Shown: positions 16,329-25,360, counted from the first letter of the stretch. The stretch is 64,000 nt of DNA from JAVJUV01 sp047314965 (GCF_047314965.1 NZ_JBLBVK010000050.1:56405-120404), one strand, 5' to 3'. The notes: generated by a model not told the origin, from the letters alone. Made by a program: numbers and translations.

Positions 16329-17990
16329 ATGATAGTCCTTGCCGTGAACCTCGCGGCATCAGTCGCCCTTCTGCTCTGGTCCGTTCGGCTCATTCGGACA
16401 GGTGTCGAACGCGCCTTCCTACCCGAATTGAAGCGCGCCCTCAAAAACCTGTCGAACAATACGCTTTCGGCAGCGGCAGGCGGCGGCCTGGCGGCCATGC
16501 TGATGCAAAGCTCTACTGCAGTGGCGTTGATCGGCGCTGGCTTCGCGGTATCTGGGATGCTGCCCCCTCATTCCGCCCTCGCTTTGCTTTTGGGAGCCGA
16601 TCTTGGATCGGCGATGATGGCGCAGGTCCTTTTTCTGCCCATTAAGGCGTTGATACCATTTGTCCTGCTCTTGGGTGTCGCCATCTTCTTCAATGCACGC
16701 CAGCGCAAGACCAAGCAGATCGGCCGCATCGTTATCGGCTTCGCGCTAGTTCTGATCGCGCTCGGCATGATACGCGATGCGGCGGAACCCATTGTCGAAA
16801 ACCAGATCGTTTTGGCGATCACGGCCTACTTCGAAGCCGATCTTGTAAGCGCATATGTCATCGGTGCAATTCTTGCTTGGGCGATGCATTCCAGCCTGGC
16901 GGCGGTTCTAACATTCGCGACCTTTGCGGCTAGTAATGTTATCGCGGCTCCGGTGGCCCTGGCTCTGGTCATTGGAGCGAACCTTGGCGGCGCGGTTATT
17001 CCATTCGTACTGCTCTGGTCCGCAGAACGTCCCGCACGGCTTTTGGTTCTCGGGAATCTTCTGGCGCGCGGGGGGATCACGCTCTTGTTTCTCGGGCTGC
17101 TTATCGCTGGCACTCTTAACCTCGCGACTCTTGGACTCCCGCCCGGCCAACAGGCCGTGCTGCTTCACCTGTTTCTAAACGCCACTCTTCTGTTGCTCGC
17201 CCTGCCACTCGTCGGCCTGATGACCAGGCTGGCGGAAAAAGTCCTGCCAAGACACCCTGACACCTCGACCGAGACTGTCAGCGCACTGGATAAAGGTGCG
17301 CTTGACCATCCTCCTCTGGCGCTTGCCTGCGCCCAGCGCGAACTGCTGCGAATGGCCGAGACCGTGCAGGCCATACTGGTTCCCGTCATGCGGCTTTTCC
17401 GGGAATGGGATCCCGATCTCGCGCGCATGATCGAGCGGCGCGAGGATGACATCGACCGCATGCACTTCGAGACCAAGATCTATATCTCGCAGTTACGCGA
17501 AAACGAACTTCCGCAAGTTCACGACAAAAGAACTCTCGAGATCGTTGCGACGGCGAACAATCTCGAGGAAGCGGCGGACCGGATCGCGGTCAGCCTGTTG
17601 GCCCTGGCGCGCAAACTGCACGATGAAGCTGTCACCTTCTCGCCAGAAGGCCTTAAGGACATCGAGAACTTTCATGACCAGGTCTCGACAAACGGCCAGT
17701 TGGCTTTGAGCGTTCTGACGACGGGCGATGCCGAGGCCGCCAGGCAGCTTGTCGCGGAAAAGGACAGGATCAGGTTCGAAGAGCAAAAGCTGCAGGAAAA
17801 GCACCTCAAGCGCCTGCAGCAGGGTGCAACCGCCAGCATCGAGACCACCAATATCCACCAAGAGACACTCCGGCTTCTCAAGCAGATCAATGCAGCCCTC
17901 AGCTACGTGGCGTATCCGATAGCCGAGGAAACCGGCGACCTTCTGGATAGCCGGCTGGTCCAGCCGCATGGCGCGAAGGGGCCCGCATGA
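16329..17990 (+). CDS. Na/Pi cotransporter family protein
   Basis: 553 aa inner-membrane phosphate carrier of the NptA/YjbB type. Residues 1-300 contain two inverted repeats of helices; the first has the signature QSSTAVAL (Q60-S61-S62-T63) and the second a variant HSSLAAVL near residue 180. Residues about 335-540 form a cytoplasmic PhoU-like helical domain (RREDDIDRMHFETKI). Bacterial members move Pi with Na+, inward or as an overflow exporter. The stop overlaps the Nudix gene start (ATGA). This is a non-ABC route for Pi next to three ABC systems for phosphorus compounds. Confidence 0.92.
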   Translation: MIVLAVNLAASVALLLWSVRLIRTGVERAFLPELKRALKNLSNNTLSAAAGGGLAAMLMQSSTAVALIGAGFAVSGMLPPHSALALLLGADLGSAMMAQVLFLPIKALIPFVLLLGVAIFFNARQRKTKQIGRIVIGFALVLIALGMIRDAAEPIVENQIVLAITAYFEADLVSAYVIGAILAWAMHSSLAAVLTFATFAASNVIAAPVALALVIGANLGGAVIPFVLLWSAERPARLLVLGNLLARGGITLLFLGLLIAGTLNLATLGLPPGQQAVLLHLFLNATLLLLALPLVGLMTRLAEKVLPRHPDTSTETVSALDKGALDHPPLALACAQRELLRMAETVQAILVPVMRLFREWDPDLARMIERREDDIDRMHFETKIYISQLRENELPQVHDKRTLEIVATANNLEEAADRIAVSLLALARKLHDEAVTFSPEGLKDIENFHDQVSTNGQLALSVLTTGDAEAARQLVAEKDRIRFEEQKLQEKHLKRLQQGATASIETTNIHQETLRLLKQINAALSYVAYPIAEETGDLLDSRLVQPHGAKGPA

Positions 17991-18454
17991 GCGTCGGGAA
18001 GGACCTTATTGAGCAGATCGCCGCCCTGCCCGTTCACTGGGACAGGAACGGCAAGCTACGCGTTCTCATGATTACCTCCCGCGACAGCGGGCGCTGGGTG
18101 ATGCCGAAAGGCTGGCTCATGGACGGAAAGAAACCTTGGCGAGCCGCCGAGATTGAGGCGTTGGAAGAAGCAGGCGCTGTGGGATTCATCTCGGAAAACC
18201 CGATCGGCACCTATCACTATGACAAGCGCCTGAACCGTCGGACACATGTCCGATGCCGGGTTGTCGTCTATCCCATGATCGTCGAGCGGTTGAAAAAGCG
18301 CTGGAAAGAGCGCAACGAGAGAAAAAGGCACTGGTTCTCGCCGCGAAAGGCGGCGAAACTCGTGAATGAGGAGGAACTGTCTGATCTGCTTAAGGAACTG
18401 GGAAAGGACACCTGCAGGTTGGCGATCATTGAAGACATGCGAAAGGCCTCGTGA
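17987..18454 (+). CDS. Nudix hydrolase with a variant Nudix box
   Basis: 155 aa cytoplasmic protein of the diphosphoinositol-polyphosphate-phosphatase-like Nudix group (WVMPKGW entry motif). The box runs from G42 to G63 (GWLMDGKKPWRAAEIEALEE, then AG). Against the consensus Gx5Ex7REUxEExGU, Glu48 is Lys and Arg56 is Ile, while Glu57, Glu60 and Glu61, the metal ligands, remain. The substrate may be a nucleotide or inorganic/inositol pyrophosphate. Overlap with the phosphate transporter gene suggests a role linked to internal phosphate; this is inference. Confidence 0.85.
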   Translation: MSVGKDLIEQIAALPVHWDRNGKLRVLMITSRDSGRWVMPKGWLMDGKKPWRAAEIEALEEAGAVGFISENPIGTYHYDKRLNRRTHVRCRVVVYPMIVERLKKRWKERNERKRHWFSPRKAAKLVNEEELSDLLKELGKDTCRLAIIEDMRKAS

Positions 18455-18517
18455 AAGCGGGCAAACTGAAAACGCACCGGTCAAACCGGGCAATCTGAAT
18501 TCCAAGGGAGGAGAAAC

Positions 18518-19543
18518 ATGAAAAAAATTACTGCAACATTCGCGGGCTCGTTGATTGCTCTGACAGCATCGGTCAGCGCGTCTCAGGCCGACAGGCTGGC
18601 ACTGTACTGCTCGGCGCAGGAAGACTGGTGCCAACTCATGGCGCGTAGCTTCGAGGACGCCACCGGAATCGATGTCGACATGACGCGGAAGTCGAGTGGC
18701 GAGACCTTCGCCCAGATCCGCGCCGAGGCATCGAACCCCAAAGGCGACGTCTGGTGGGGTGGCACCGGAGATCCCCATCTTCAGGCCGCCGAAGAAGGCC
18801 TGACGATGGAATACATTTCGCCGATGCGCGATCAGCTTCATGGCTGGGCGATCAGCCAGGCCGAAAGCGCCGGCAACCGCACGATCGGAATCTATTCCGG
18901 TGCGCTTGGCTATGGTTACAACACCGATCTGCTGGCATCGAACGGCCTGCCGGAACCCGCGTGCTGGGCCGACCTTCTGAAACCCGAGTACAAGGGACAT
19001 GTGCAGATGGCGAACCCGAATTCGTCGGGCACCGCCTACACGACCCTTGCATCGATGGTTCAAATCTTCGGTGAAGATGAAGGTTTCGAGTTCATGAAGG
19101 GGCTCCACGCCAACATCAACCAGTACACCAAGTCCGGCTCCGCCCCGATTAAGGCTGCCGGTCTCGGGGAAAATACCATCGGCATCGTATTCATGCACGA
19201 TGCTGTGGCACAAGCGGTCGCAGGCTTCCCGATCAAGGTCGTGGCGCCGTGCGAAGGCACCGGCTACGAGATCGGCTCCATGTCGATCATCGACGGCGCG
19301 CGGAACGAGGAAGAAGCCAAGAAGTTCTACGACTGGGCGCTTTCGGCCGAAGCGCAGAACCTCGCGCTTCAGGTCAATGCGTTCCAGGTTCCGTCGAACA
19401 AGGGTGCCATGACCTCGGACAAGGCGCCGGACATGTCCACGATCAAGCTCATCGACTACGACTTCGTGAAGTACGGCTCTTCCGATGAGCGCAAGCGCCT
19501 GCTGCAAAAGTGGGACGAAGAAGTTTCGGTCCTGCCGCAGTAA
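18518..19543 (+). CDS. ABC transporter substrate-binding protein, AfuA-like
   Basis: 341 aa with a signal peptide cleaved near SASQA (residue 24). It belongs to the Fe(III)/spermidine-type extracellular solute-binding family. The segment RKSSGETFAQIRAEASNPKG followed by WGGTGDPHLQAAEEGL is, to my recollection, typical of the AfuA branch, whose Actinobacillus member binds hexose phosphates rather than iron. The Tyr cluster used for Fe(III) in FbpA is not evident. A strong RBS (AAGGGAGGAG) precedes ATG 18518. With a Na/Pi carrier upstream and Ugp/Phn genes opposite, a phosphorylated sugar is a better guess than ferric iron, but annotation as an iron transporter remains possible. Confidence 0.82.
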   Translation: MKKITATFAGSLIALTASVSASQADRLALYCSAQEDWCQLMARSFEDATGIDVDMTRKSSGETFAQIRAEASNPKGDVWWGGTGDPHLQAAEEGLTMEYISPMRDQLHGWAISQAESAGNRTIGIYSGALGYGYNTDLLASNGLPEPACWADLLKPEYKGHVQMANPNSSGTAYTTLASMVQIFGEDEGFEFMKGLHANINQYTKSGSAPIKAAGLGENTIGIVFMHDAVAQAVAGFPIKVVAPCEGTGYEIGSMSIIDGARNEEEAKKFYDWALSAEAQNLALQVNAFQVPSNKGAMTSDKAPDMSTIKLIDYDFVKYGSSDERKRLLQKWDEEVSVLPQ

Positions 19544-19546
19544 GAC

Positions 19547-21766
19547 GTGCGCGTCGACACTTCAAACAAGACCGCCCACCCGGTTCTGATCTTCTGGATC
19601 CTCGCCGGGTGGGTAGGGTTCTGCCTGCTGCCATGGTATATGGTAGAGGATGGCCTCTGGTCGTTCGCTTGGCTTACCGACGGATATCCATTCGATGAAG
19701 ATTACGCGCCTGCCGCCTTCCTGATCGGGCAAGGCGAAAAGCTTTGGCTGTCGCCGCTTCTCGTTCCTCTGACACTGCCTTTCCTGGTCGTCGGACGCCT
19801 CAAATCCGATCCGCTTTATGCCCGCATCCTGATCCTTTCCGGTGCTCTCGGCTTCGGATGGCTCATCGCGCAGGGCTTCGGGATCGGTGTGCGCGGCTAC
19901 ACCTACAGCTGGCTCGAGGCGCTCTTCGGCGAACTCGGCGACAGGCAGTTCGGCATGGGATACGGCGCGATGATATGTGCCGCCGCCTTCCTTTTCCTGC
20001 TGACCCAAGGCATTGCCGCGCGGGGGGCGATCAACGGCGACGTTTTCGTGGTCAGTGCCATCGGAGGCATTATCGCCATTGTCACTGCCTTCGTATTCTT
20101 TCCCATCGCGAAGATGCTGTTCGCTGCTTTCATCACCGAGGACGGCGCCTATTCCGTCGCGGTCTTCCTGTCCAAATTCTTCGATGATCGGCTTTGGGGG
20201 CTTGGATGTTTTTGGGGCGCGCGGTGCGGAGCGGCGTGGAATTCGCTCTTTCTCGCCATCGCGGTCGGCCTTATCACGACAGTTCTGGGGCTTGCCTTTG
20301 CGTTGGTCGTGACCCGTTCGGGCTTCCGATACAAGCGCGCGCTGCGGGCGCTGACCGTCCTCCCGATCATCACGCCGCCCTTCGTAATCGGCCTCGCACT
20401 GATCCTGCTCTTCGGGCTTTCGGGAACGGTGACTGTCTTCTTTGCCGAGTTGTTCAGCATTCAGCCCACGCGCTGGCTCTACGGGCTGCCAGGCATTCTA
20501 ATCGCCCAAACCCTTGCCTTCACGCCCATCGCCTTCCTCGTCCTCATCGGCGTCGTGGAAGGTGTTTCCCCCTCGATGGAGGAGGCTGCACAAACGCTTC
20601 GCGCGAACAAATGGCAGACGTTCCGCACGGTATCACTTCCGCTGATGCGCCCGGGTCTCGCCAATGCTTTTCTGCTGGGCTTCATCGAGAGCATGGCTGA
20701 CTTCGGCAACCCGTTGGTTCTTGGCGGCAATTTCGACGTTCTGTCGACGGAGATCTTCTTCGCCATCGTTGGCGCACAATACGATCAGGGCCGCGCCGCC
20801 GTCCTCGCGATGGTGCTCCTCTTCTTCACGCTTTCGGCCTTTTATGCCCAGCGCGCTTGGCTCGGAAAGAAGAGCTATACGACCGTGACCGGCAAAGGCG
20901 ATGCAGGCGTTCATCCGCCGATGCCCAGAGGCCTTGCAATACCGGTTCTCGTGATCGCGATCGGGTGGGCGCTGTTCACCGCAATCGTCTACGTGATGAT
21001 TATCTACGGCAGCATGGTAGAGCTTTGGGGCCTCAACAACTCGCTGACCTTCAAACACTATGTTACGGCCTTTTCAGTCCGCTTCGAGGACGAGGGTATC
21101 CGGTGGACTGGCGCGGCCTGGGACAGCTTTTGGACCACGATCATGATCGCAGCCATCGCGGCGCCACTAACCGCAGCGGTCGGCCTCGTGACCGCCTACC
21201 TGCTCACACGACAAAGCTTTGCAGGAAAAAACGCATTCGAGTTCGGCACGATGCTGTCCTTCGCCATTCCCGGAACGGTCATCGGAGTGAGCTACATCCT
21301 CGCCTTCAACGTGCCCCCGATCGAGATCACCGGCACCGGGGTGATCCTCGTCATCAGCTTCATCTTCCGGAACATGCCCGTGGGCGTCCGGGCCGGAATT
21401 GCCTCCATGAGCCAGCTCGACCGCAGCCTAGATGAGTCCTCCCTCACCCTTGGCGCGAACTCGTGGCAGACCTTCCGCCGCGTGATCCTGCCCCTGCTCC
21501 GCCCGGCGATCCTCGCCGCGCTTGTCTACAGCTTCGTACGCGCCATGACGGCGATCTCGGCGGTGATCTTCCTCGTGTCGGCGGAATACGACATGGCCAC
21601 CAGCTACATCATCGGACGCGTGGAGAATAACGACTACGGCCTCGCCATCGCCTATTCCACAACGCTGATCTTCGTGATGCTAGCGGCAGTCGGACTACTG
21701 CAGCTTCTTGTTGGCCGGGTGCAGATCGGGCGGCGCACCCATCACGGAACGGAGAAGACAAAATGA
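19547..21766 (+). CDS. ABC transporter permease, two fused permease domains
   Basis: 739 aa inner-membrane protein with about 14 helices holding two complete permease modules. Two EAA loops are visible, EEAAQTLRANKWQTFRTVSLP in the first half and DESSLTLGANSWQTFRRVILP in the second. A fused permease is typical of the AfuB/FbpB type. The start is GTG at 19547, 3 nt after the binding-protein stop; there is no hairpin between them, unlike the other uptake operons here. The stop overlaps the ATPase gene by 4 nt. Confidence 0.9.
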   Translation: MRVDTSNKTAHPVLIFWILAGWVGFCLLPWYMVEDGLWSFAWLTDGYPFDEDYAPAAFLIGQGEKLWLSPLLVPLTLPFLVVGRLKSDPLYARILILSGALGFGWLIAQGFGIGVRGYTYSWLEALFGELGDRQFGMGYGAMICAAAFLFLLTQGIAARGAINGDVFVVSAIGGIIAIVTAFVFFPIAKMLFAAFITEDGAYSVAVFLSKFFDDRLWGLGCFWGARCGAAWNSLFLAIAVGLITTVLGLAFALVVTRSGFRYKRALRALTVLPIITPPFVIGLALILLFGLSGTVTVFFAELFSIQPTRWLYGLPGILIAQTLAFTPIAFLVLIGVVEGVSPSMEEAAQTLRANKWQTFRTVSLPLMRPGLANAFLLGFIESMADFGNPLVLGGNFDVLSTEIFFAIVGAQYDQGRAAVLAMVLLFFTLSAFYAQRAWLGKKSYTTVTGKGDAGVHPPMPRGLAIPVLVIAIGWALFTAIVYVMIIYGSMVELWGLNNSLTFKHYVTAFSVRFEDEGIRWTGAAWDSFWTTIMIAAIAAPLTAAVGLVTAYLLTRQSFAGKNAFEFGTMLSFAIPGTVIGVSYILAFNVPPIEITGTGVILVISFIFRNMPVGVRAGIASMSQLDRSLDESSLTLGANSWQTFRRVILPLLRPAILAALVYSFVRAMTAISAVIFLVSAEYDMATSYIIGRVENNDYGLAIAYSTTLIFVMLAAVGLLQLLVGRVQIGRRTHHGTEKTK

Positions 21767-22833
21767 CCGACACGAAAATCGGCTCCAAAGCCGCACCGGT
21801 CCGCTTCGAAAACGTCTCCAAGGTCTTCGGGAAAGACGTCGTCGCCGTTGACGCGATCAACCTCAACGTCGAGGCGGGAAAGCTCGTCACCCTCCTCGGA
21901 CCCTCGGGATGCGGAAAAACCACGACTCTGCGAATGATCGCAGGCCTTGAAATGGCGACGTCCGGCAAGATCATGATCGGAGACCGCGACGTGACGAAAC
22001 TGCCGGCCACCGACCGCGACGTCTCGATGGTTTTCCAGTCCTATGCACTGTTTCCGCACATGACCGTTCTCGAGAACGTGATGTACGGCCTGACCTTCTC
22101 CGGTTTCGGAAAACCCGAAGCTCGGTCGCGGGCGCTGACCGGATTGGACCTTGTTGGCCTCAAAGGCTTCGACAACCGCTTGCCGTCCGAACTCTCTGGC
22201 GGCCAGCAACAGCGCGTAGCCGTGGCACGTGCGCTGGTACTGGAACCGCAGGTACTCCTCTTTGACGAACCCTTATCGAACCTCGACGCCAAACTCCGCC
22301 GTCAGGTGCGTGAGGATATACGCGCCATCCAGCAAGACCTTGGTCTCACTGTAGTATACGTCACTCACGATCAGGAGGAGGCGCTGGCGGTTTCGGACGA
22401 AATCGTCGTCATGCGAAATGCTGCCATCGCGCAAATCGGAACACCCCGACAACTCTACGACGCACCAAATGATCGTTTCGTCGCGGACTTCATTGGCGAG
22501 GCAAATCTGCTAGCCTGCCAGATTGTCAGCGTAGATGGCGATATGGCCACAATCGAGATTGGCGGCCACCGCCACGTGTTGCCAGCGCGGGGCCTTTCGC
22601 CTGGCAACGCTACGCTTGCAGTACGGCCTTCGCGACTCCGGATTGGCACCGAGGAAGGCTTCGCCGCTACAGTGGCCAAGGCGACCTATGTAGGCGTGCG
22701 GATGGAATATACGCTGACGGGTGACTTCGGACAGGTATTCGCGGTCCACGACGATGTCGACGCGCCGTTGGAACCGGGAACCGAAATCCGCCTCGGCCTG
22801 GCCGAAAAGGGACCCGTCCTGCTCCCTGAATGA
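21763..22833 (+). CDS. ABC transporter ATP-binding protein, AfuC/PotA-like
   Basis: 356 aa. Walker A GPSGCGKTTT, signature LSGGQQQRVAVARAL, Walker B LLFDEPLSNLDAKL and switch VTHDQEEAL are intact; a C-terminal TOBE domain spans about residues 280-350. It energises the fused permease encoded just upstream (ATGA overlap) and ends the rightward phosphorus operon. No terminator hairpin was recognised in the 234 nt before the convergent gene. Confidence 0.92.
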   Translation: MTDTKIGSKAAPVRFENVSKVFGKDVVAVDAINLNVEAGKLVTLLGPSGCGKTTTLRMIAGLEMATSGKIMIGDRDVTKLPATDRDVSMVFQSYALFPHMTVLENVMYGLTFSGFGKPEARSRALTGLDLVGLKGFDNRLPSELSGGQQQRVAVARALVLEPQVLLFDEPLSNLDAKLRRQVREDIRAIQQDLGLTVVYVTHDQEEALAVSDEIVVMRNAAIAQIGTPRQLYDAPNDRFVADFIGEANLLACQIVSVDGDMATIEIGGHRHVLPARGLSPGNATLAVRPSRLRIGTEEGFAATVAKATYVGVRMEYTLTGDFGQVFAVHDDVDAPLEPGTEIRLGLAEKGPVLLPE

Positions 22834-23067
22834 GGCCGACGCCACTTTTCCTCGCACAACCCAATGTCACCGTGCAAACCGAGTGACTGAGGCCGATATC
22901 GCAGAAGCAATGCGACGTCTGGCGCCTGTTCCCTTCTCTTTTGGTTTTGAACGTAAGACCGACGCCCAGCGGAAAACGCTGTTCAAATGTTTCTGCGAAA
23001 ACAGAAGGAACGGCATTGGTCTTGGGAAATACTGGTGGGCTTCAAATCAATGGCTAGAAGTCCCGCG

Positions 23068-24195
23068 TCATCGCCCCTCAGTCAGACTCTCCAAGAAGCT
23101 GACAAGGTCATTCACTTCGCCATCCGACAGACCAAGCGGACGCAGGATCGCTTCACCGTCGGCATGCATGCGCTCGAGATCGATTTCGTTATAGTGCCTG
23201 ACAACGGCATGAAGATCGGGAAGGCTTCCGTCGTGCATGTAAGGTCCGGTCAGAGCAACGTTCCGAAGTCCTGGGACGCGGAACAAGCCGAAATCGTTCG
23301 GCAATCTCTGTACTCCACGTACCGCCCAGGCTCCGGTTCTGTCAGGATCGTCGCTAAACGCCCCGTCCAGTGTGTACGGGCTGGCGAAGAGCGCTGTCAG
23401 CCCGCCAAAGCGCCCCTGATCAACGCCAGCGCCGGCCATGAAGTATGGCACGCCCGCATCGTGAAACTCACCGTTGGTGAAGGCCGGCCCAAAATGACAG
23501 ACAGCACAACGACCTTTTCCCACGAAGATGCGCAATCCCCTTTGGGCCGCCAGCGGATAGAGACCCGCTGTCACGACGTCCCCATTTTCCAACGCGAGTC
23601 GGAAACTGTCGAACGGCGTGACCCCGGTGACGAGAGTTTCCTGGAACGCCGCCAACGCCTTCGACACATTGACCGCAATGGTTTGACCTTCATGCTGGTC
23701 CAACCTGCCGAATAGCGCTTCATAGGCTTCGACATGGGGTGATGAAGAAAGTGCAACCTTCAGGCTTTCCGTATCGTGGCCCATCTCTCGGGGGTTCAGG
23801 ATGGGCGTCATGCTTTGCGCCCAGAGATTGTCGGTATCGCCAGACCAACCGAACCACCGGTGCTGGGTCAGGTTCCACAGTGACAGGGTATTTCTATCAA
23901 GTGCGACGCGGCCCTGACCTCGAGTGAGGCCATCGGAAAAGCCGTTTTCTGGAACATGGCAGGTGGCGCAACTCATAGTTCCGTCCCGCGACAGAATCGG
24001 ATCGTGAAACAGCGCCTCGCCAAGTGTCACGGCCTTAGACAATCCCGAGACGCGATTGGATGAATCAGGCCTCCACTCTGAGGGCCAAGGTCCATGAGCC
24101 AGCGCAAGGGCGATCTCGTCATCGGAAAGGATAACCTGCGCCAAGGCTCCGCCCGCCACGAACATCAGGCACAGCGCGAAAAATAATCGCCTCAT
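23068..24195 (-). CDS. Di-heme cytochrome c peroxidase / MauG family protein
   Basis: 375 aa with a signal peptide (MRRLFFALCLMFVAGGALAQ). Two c-heme sites, CATCH (residues 76-80) and CAVCH (230-234), and the regions FHDPILSRDGTMSC and FRVPGLRNVALTGPYMHDGS are typical of the peroxidase/MauG family. It acts in the periplasm, reducing peroxide or oxidatively modifying a protein. It is the last gene of a three-gene operon, overlapping the YtkA-like gene by 4 nt. Whether it is a plain peroxidase or MauG-like cannot be decided here. Confidence 0.9.
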   Translation of the reverse strand: MRRLFFALCLMFVAGGALAQVILSDDEIALALAHGPWPSEWRPDSSNRVSGLSKAVTLGEALFHDPILSRDGTMSCATCHVPENGFSDGLTRGQGRVALDRNTLSLWNLTQHRWFGWSGDTDNLWAQSMTPILNPREMGHDTESLKVALSSSPHVEAYEALFGRLDQHEGQTIAVNVSKALAAFQETLVTGVTPFDSFRLALENGDVVTAGLYPLAAQRGLRIFVGKGRCAVCHFGPAFTNGEFHDAGVPYFMAGAGVDQGRFGGLTALFASPYTLDGAFSDDPDRTGAWAVRGVQRLPNDFGLFRVPGLRNVALTGPYMHDGSLPDLHAVVRHYNEIDLERMHADGEAILRPLGLSDGEVNDLVSFLESLTEGR

Positions 24196-24563
24196 TGAGC
24201 ACGGATATCCAATACATAGCCGACAGGCCCGCGAGCCGTTTCGGCATCAACTCGAATCTGCCACACGCCGGGCATGTGAAAGAACATACCCTCCACCAGA
24301 AACCGCCCCTCGCCCAGTTCCGATATCTTGGGCGAATAATTCATGCCGTGTTGGTGAGCCGGCATGGAGACGTCGATCTCGAACCGGTCAGGCGCACCTT
24401 CACAGAATGTCAGCTCCATCGAGAACGGCCGGGCTACCGGCGGACGGCCAAAACTTACCGATACCTCCGGCGCTCCCAAGCTCAGCGGTGCCATCGGCGT
24501 GCCCCCGGCATCGCAGGCCCAACCGATGCACGGCATGCAGATCGCGCAAACCGTGGCCTTCAT
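24192..24563 (-). CDS. Small exported YtkA-like protein
   Basis: 123 aa. The N-terminus (MKATVCAICMPCIGWACDAGG) is short, Cys-rich and hydrophobic and may be a signal or lipoprotein peptide, though the lipobox is poor. The body is an immunoglobulin-like YtkA/FixH-type domain with the motif MPAHQHGMNY near residues 67-76 and HMPGVWQIRV near the end. His/Met-rich loops of this kind often bind copper. The start 24563 overlaps the amidohydrolase stop (ATGA), which rules out the longer frame. It probably assists the di-heme enzyme or the amidohydrolase; the role is unknown. Confidence 0.7.
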   Translation of the reverse strand: MKATVCAICMPCIGWACDAGGTPMAPLSLGAPEVSVSFGRPPVARPFSMELTFCEGAPDRFEIDVSMPAHQHGMNYSPKISELGEGRFLVEGMFFHMPGVWQIRVDAETARGPVGYVLDIRAQ

Positions 24564-25360
24564 TCCGGAGAAAGCATCCGCTGCGCATTTTCGAAAGCGA
24601 TCTTGCGCGCAAGTTCGTCGGGCAAACCCGCCAGCCACGCGCGCGACATGTCCGCATGCGGCCCCACAAAGTACCAGCGTTCCGGCGTGTATGTATCGGT
24701 GCCCACCATGAAGCGGTCTGGATAAGCCAGAAATACCTTTTCCCATTCCGGATCAACCCCGTCTCGCCCGGCCATGTCCGACCGGAAAGCCAGATCGGCC
24801 CAAAGTCGAGGATAGTTGGCCAGAGCGTCTGCAACTTGATCTGGCCGGGAAAAGCCCGAATGTGCCCAAAGTACACGCGCCTCCGGCCAAGCCTCGAAAA
24901 TTAAATCCAATGCCTCGCGGTCACCGTGATGATGCAAAAGCAAATCGCGTTCCCGAGCCAATTCGATCATGCGCTGTACGACCGGAGTCTTGATGTCGTC
25001 GCCAAACGCATGAAATTCCCCGATGGCATGATACTCATGTTCGGCCAGTCGAGCTTCGAGGTAGTCGATCACCTCAGGATCGTGCATCCATGTACCGGTT
25101 TCCCCTCTTCTCCGATAGGGCCGCAGCGCCGGCATGACAATTTCCGGCGCGGCGGCTTGCAACCTTTGCGTTCCGTCATCGTCGGAACTCGACACAAGCG
25201 CCTTAACCACGCCTGCCTCGCGCAGAATGGCCGCCACCTGTTCGGGGGGCACCATGCGCACGGCGTCATGGCTGTAGTGGATATGGGCATCGAATATCGG
25301 CAACTGCTCGGCCGCGGCGAAACCACCTGCAAATATCCAAAAGATCAAAGCTCTAAACAT
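24560..25360 (-). CDS. Exported amidohydrolase-family metalloenzyme
   Basis: 266 aa, amidohydrolase-2 type TIM barrel behind a signal peptide (MFRALIFWIFAGGFAAA). Metal-site motifs are FDAHIHY (residues 23-29), LLHHHGD, WAHSG and GTDTYTPE. Most relatives are cytoplasmic decarboxylases or lactonases; a periplasmic form cotranscribed with a di-heme peroxidase is a recognisable but functionally obscure set. First gene of the leftward operon, starting 499 nt from the divergent copper radical oxidase. Confidence 0.82.
   Translation of the reverse strand: MFRALIFWIFAGGFAAAEQLPIFDAHIHYSHDAVRMVPPEQVAAILREAGVVKALVSSSDDDGTQRLQAAAPEIVMPALRPYRRRGETGTWMHDPEVIDYLEARLAEHEYHAIGEFHAFGDDIKTPVVQRMIELARERDLLLHHHGDREALDLIFEAWPEARVLWAHSGFSRPDQVADALANYPRLWADLAFRSDMAGRDGVDPEWEKVFLAYPDRFMVGTDTYTPERWYFVGPHADMSRAWLAGLPDELARKIAFENAQRMLSPE

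Noticed and set aside
18459..18498. Direct repeat GGGCAAACTGA / GGGCAATCTGA before the AfuA-like gene
   Set aside because: Two 11-mers with one mismatch, 29 bp apart; too weak to call a binding site without conservation data.
18056..19507. 483-codon minus-strand frame over the Nudix and AfuA-like genes
   Set aside because: Antisense shadow; the plus-strand genes have signal peptide, motifs, RBS and operon overlaps.
6034..22833. tRNA-Ser as attachment site for a phosphorus genomic island
   Set aside because: No second copy of the tRNA 3' end, no integrase and no mobility genes were seen between 6124 and 23000.
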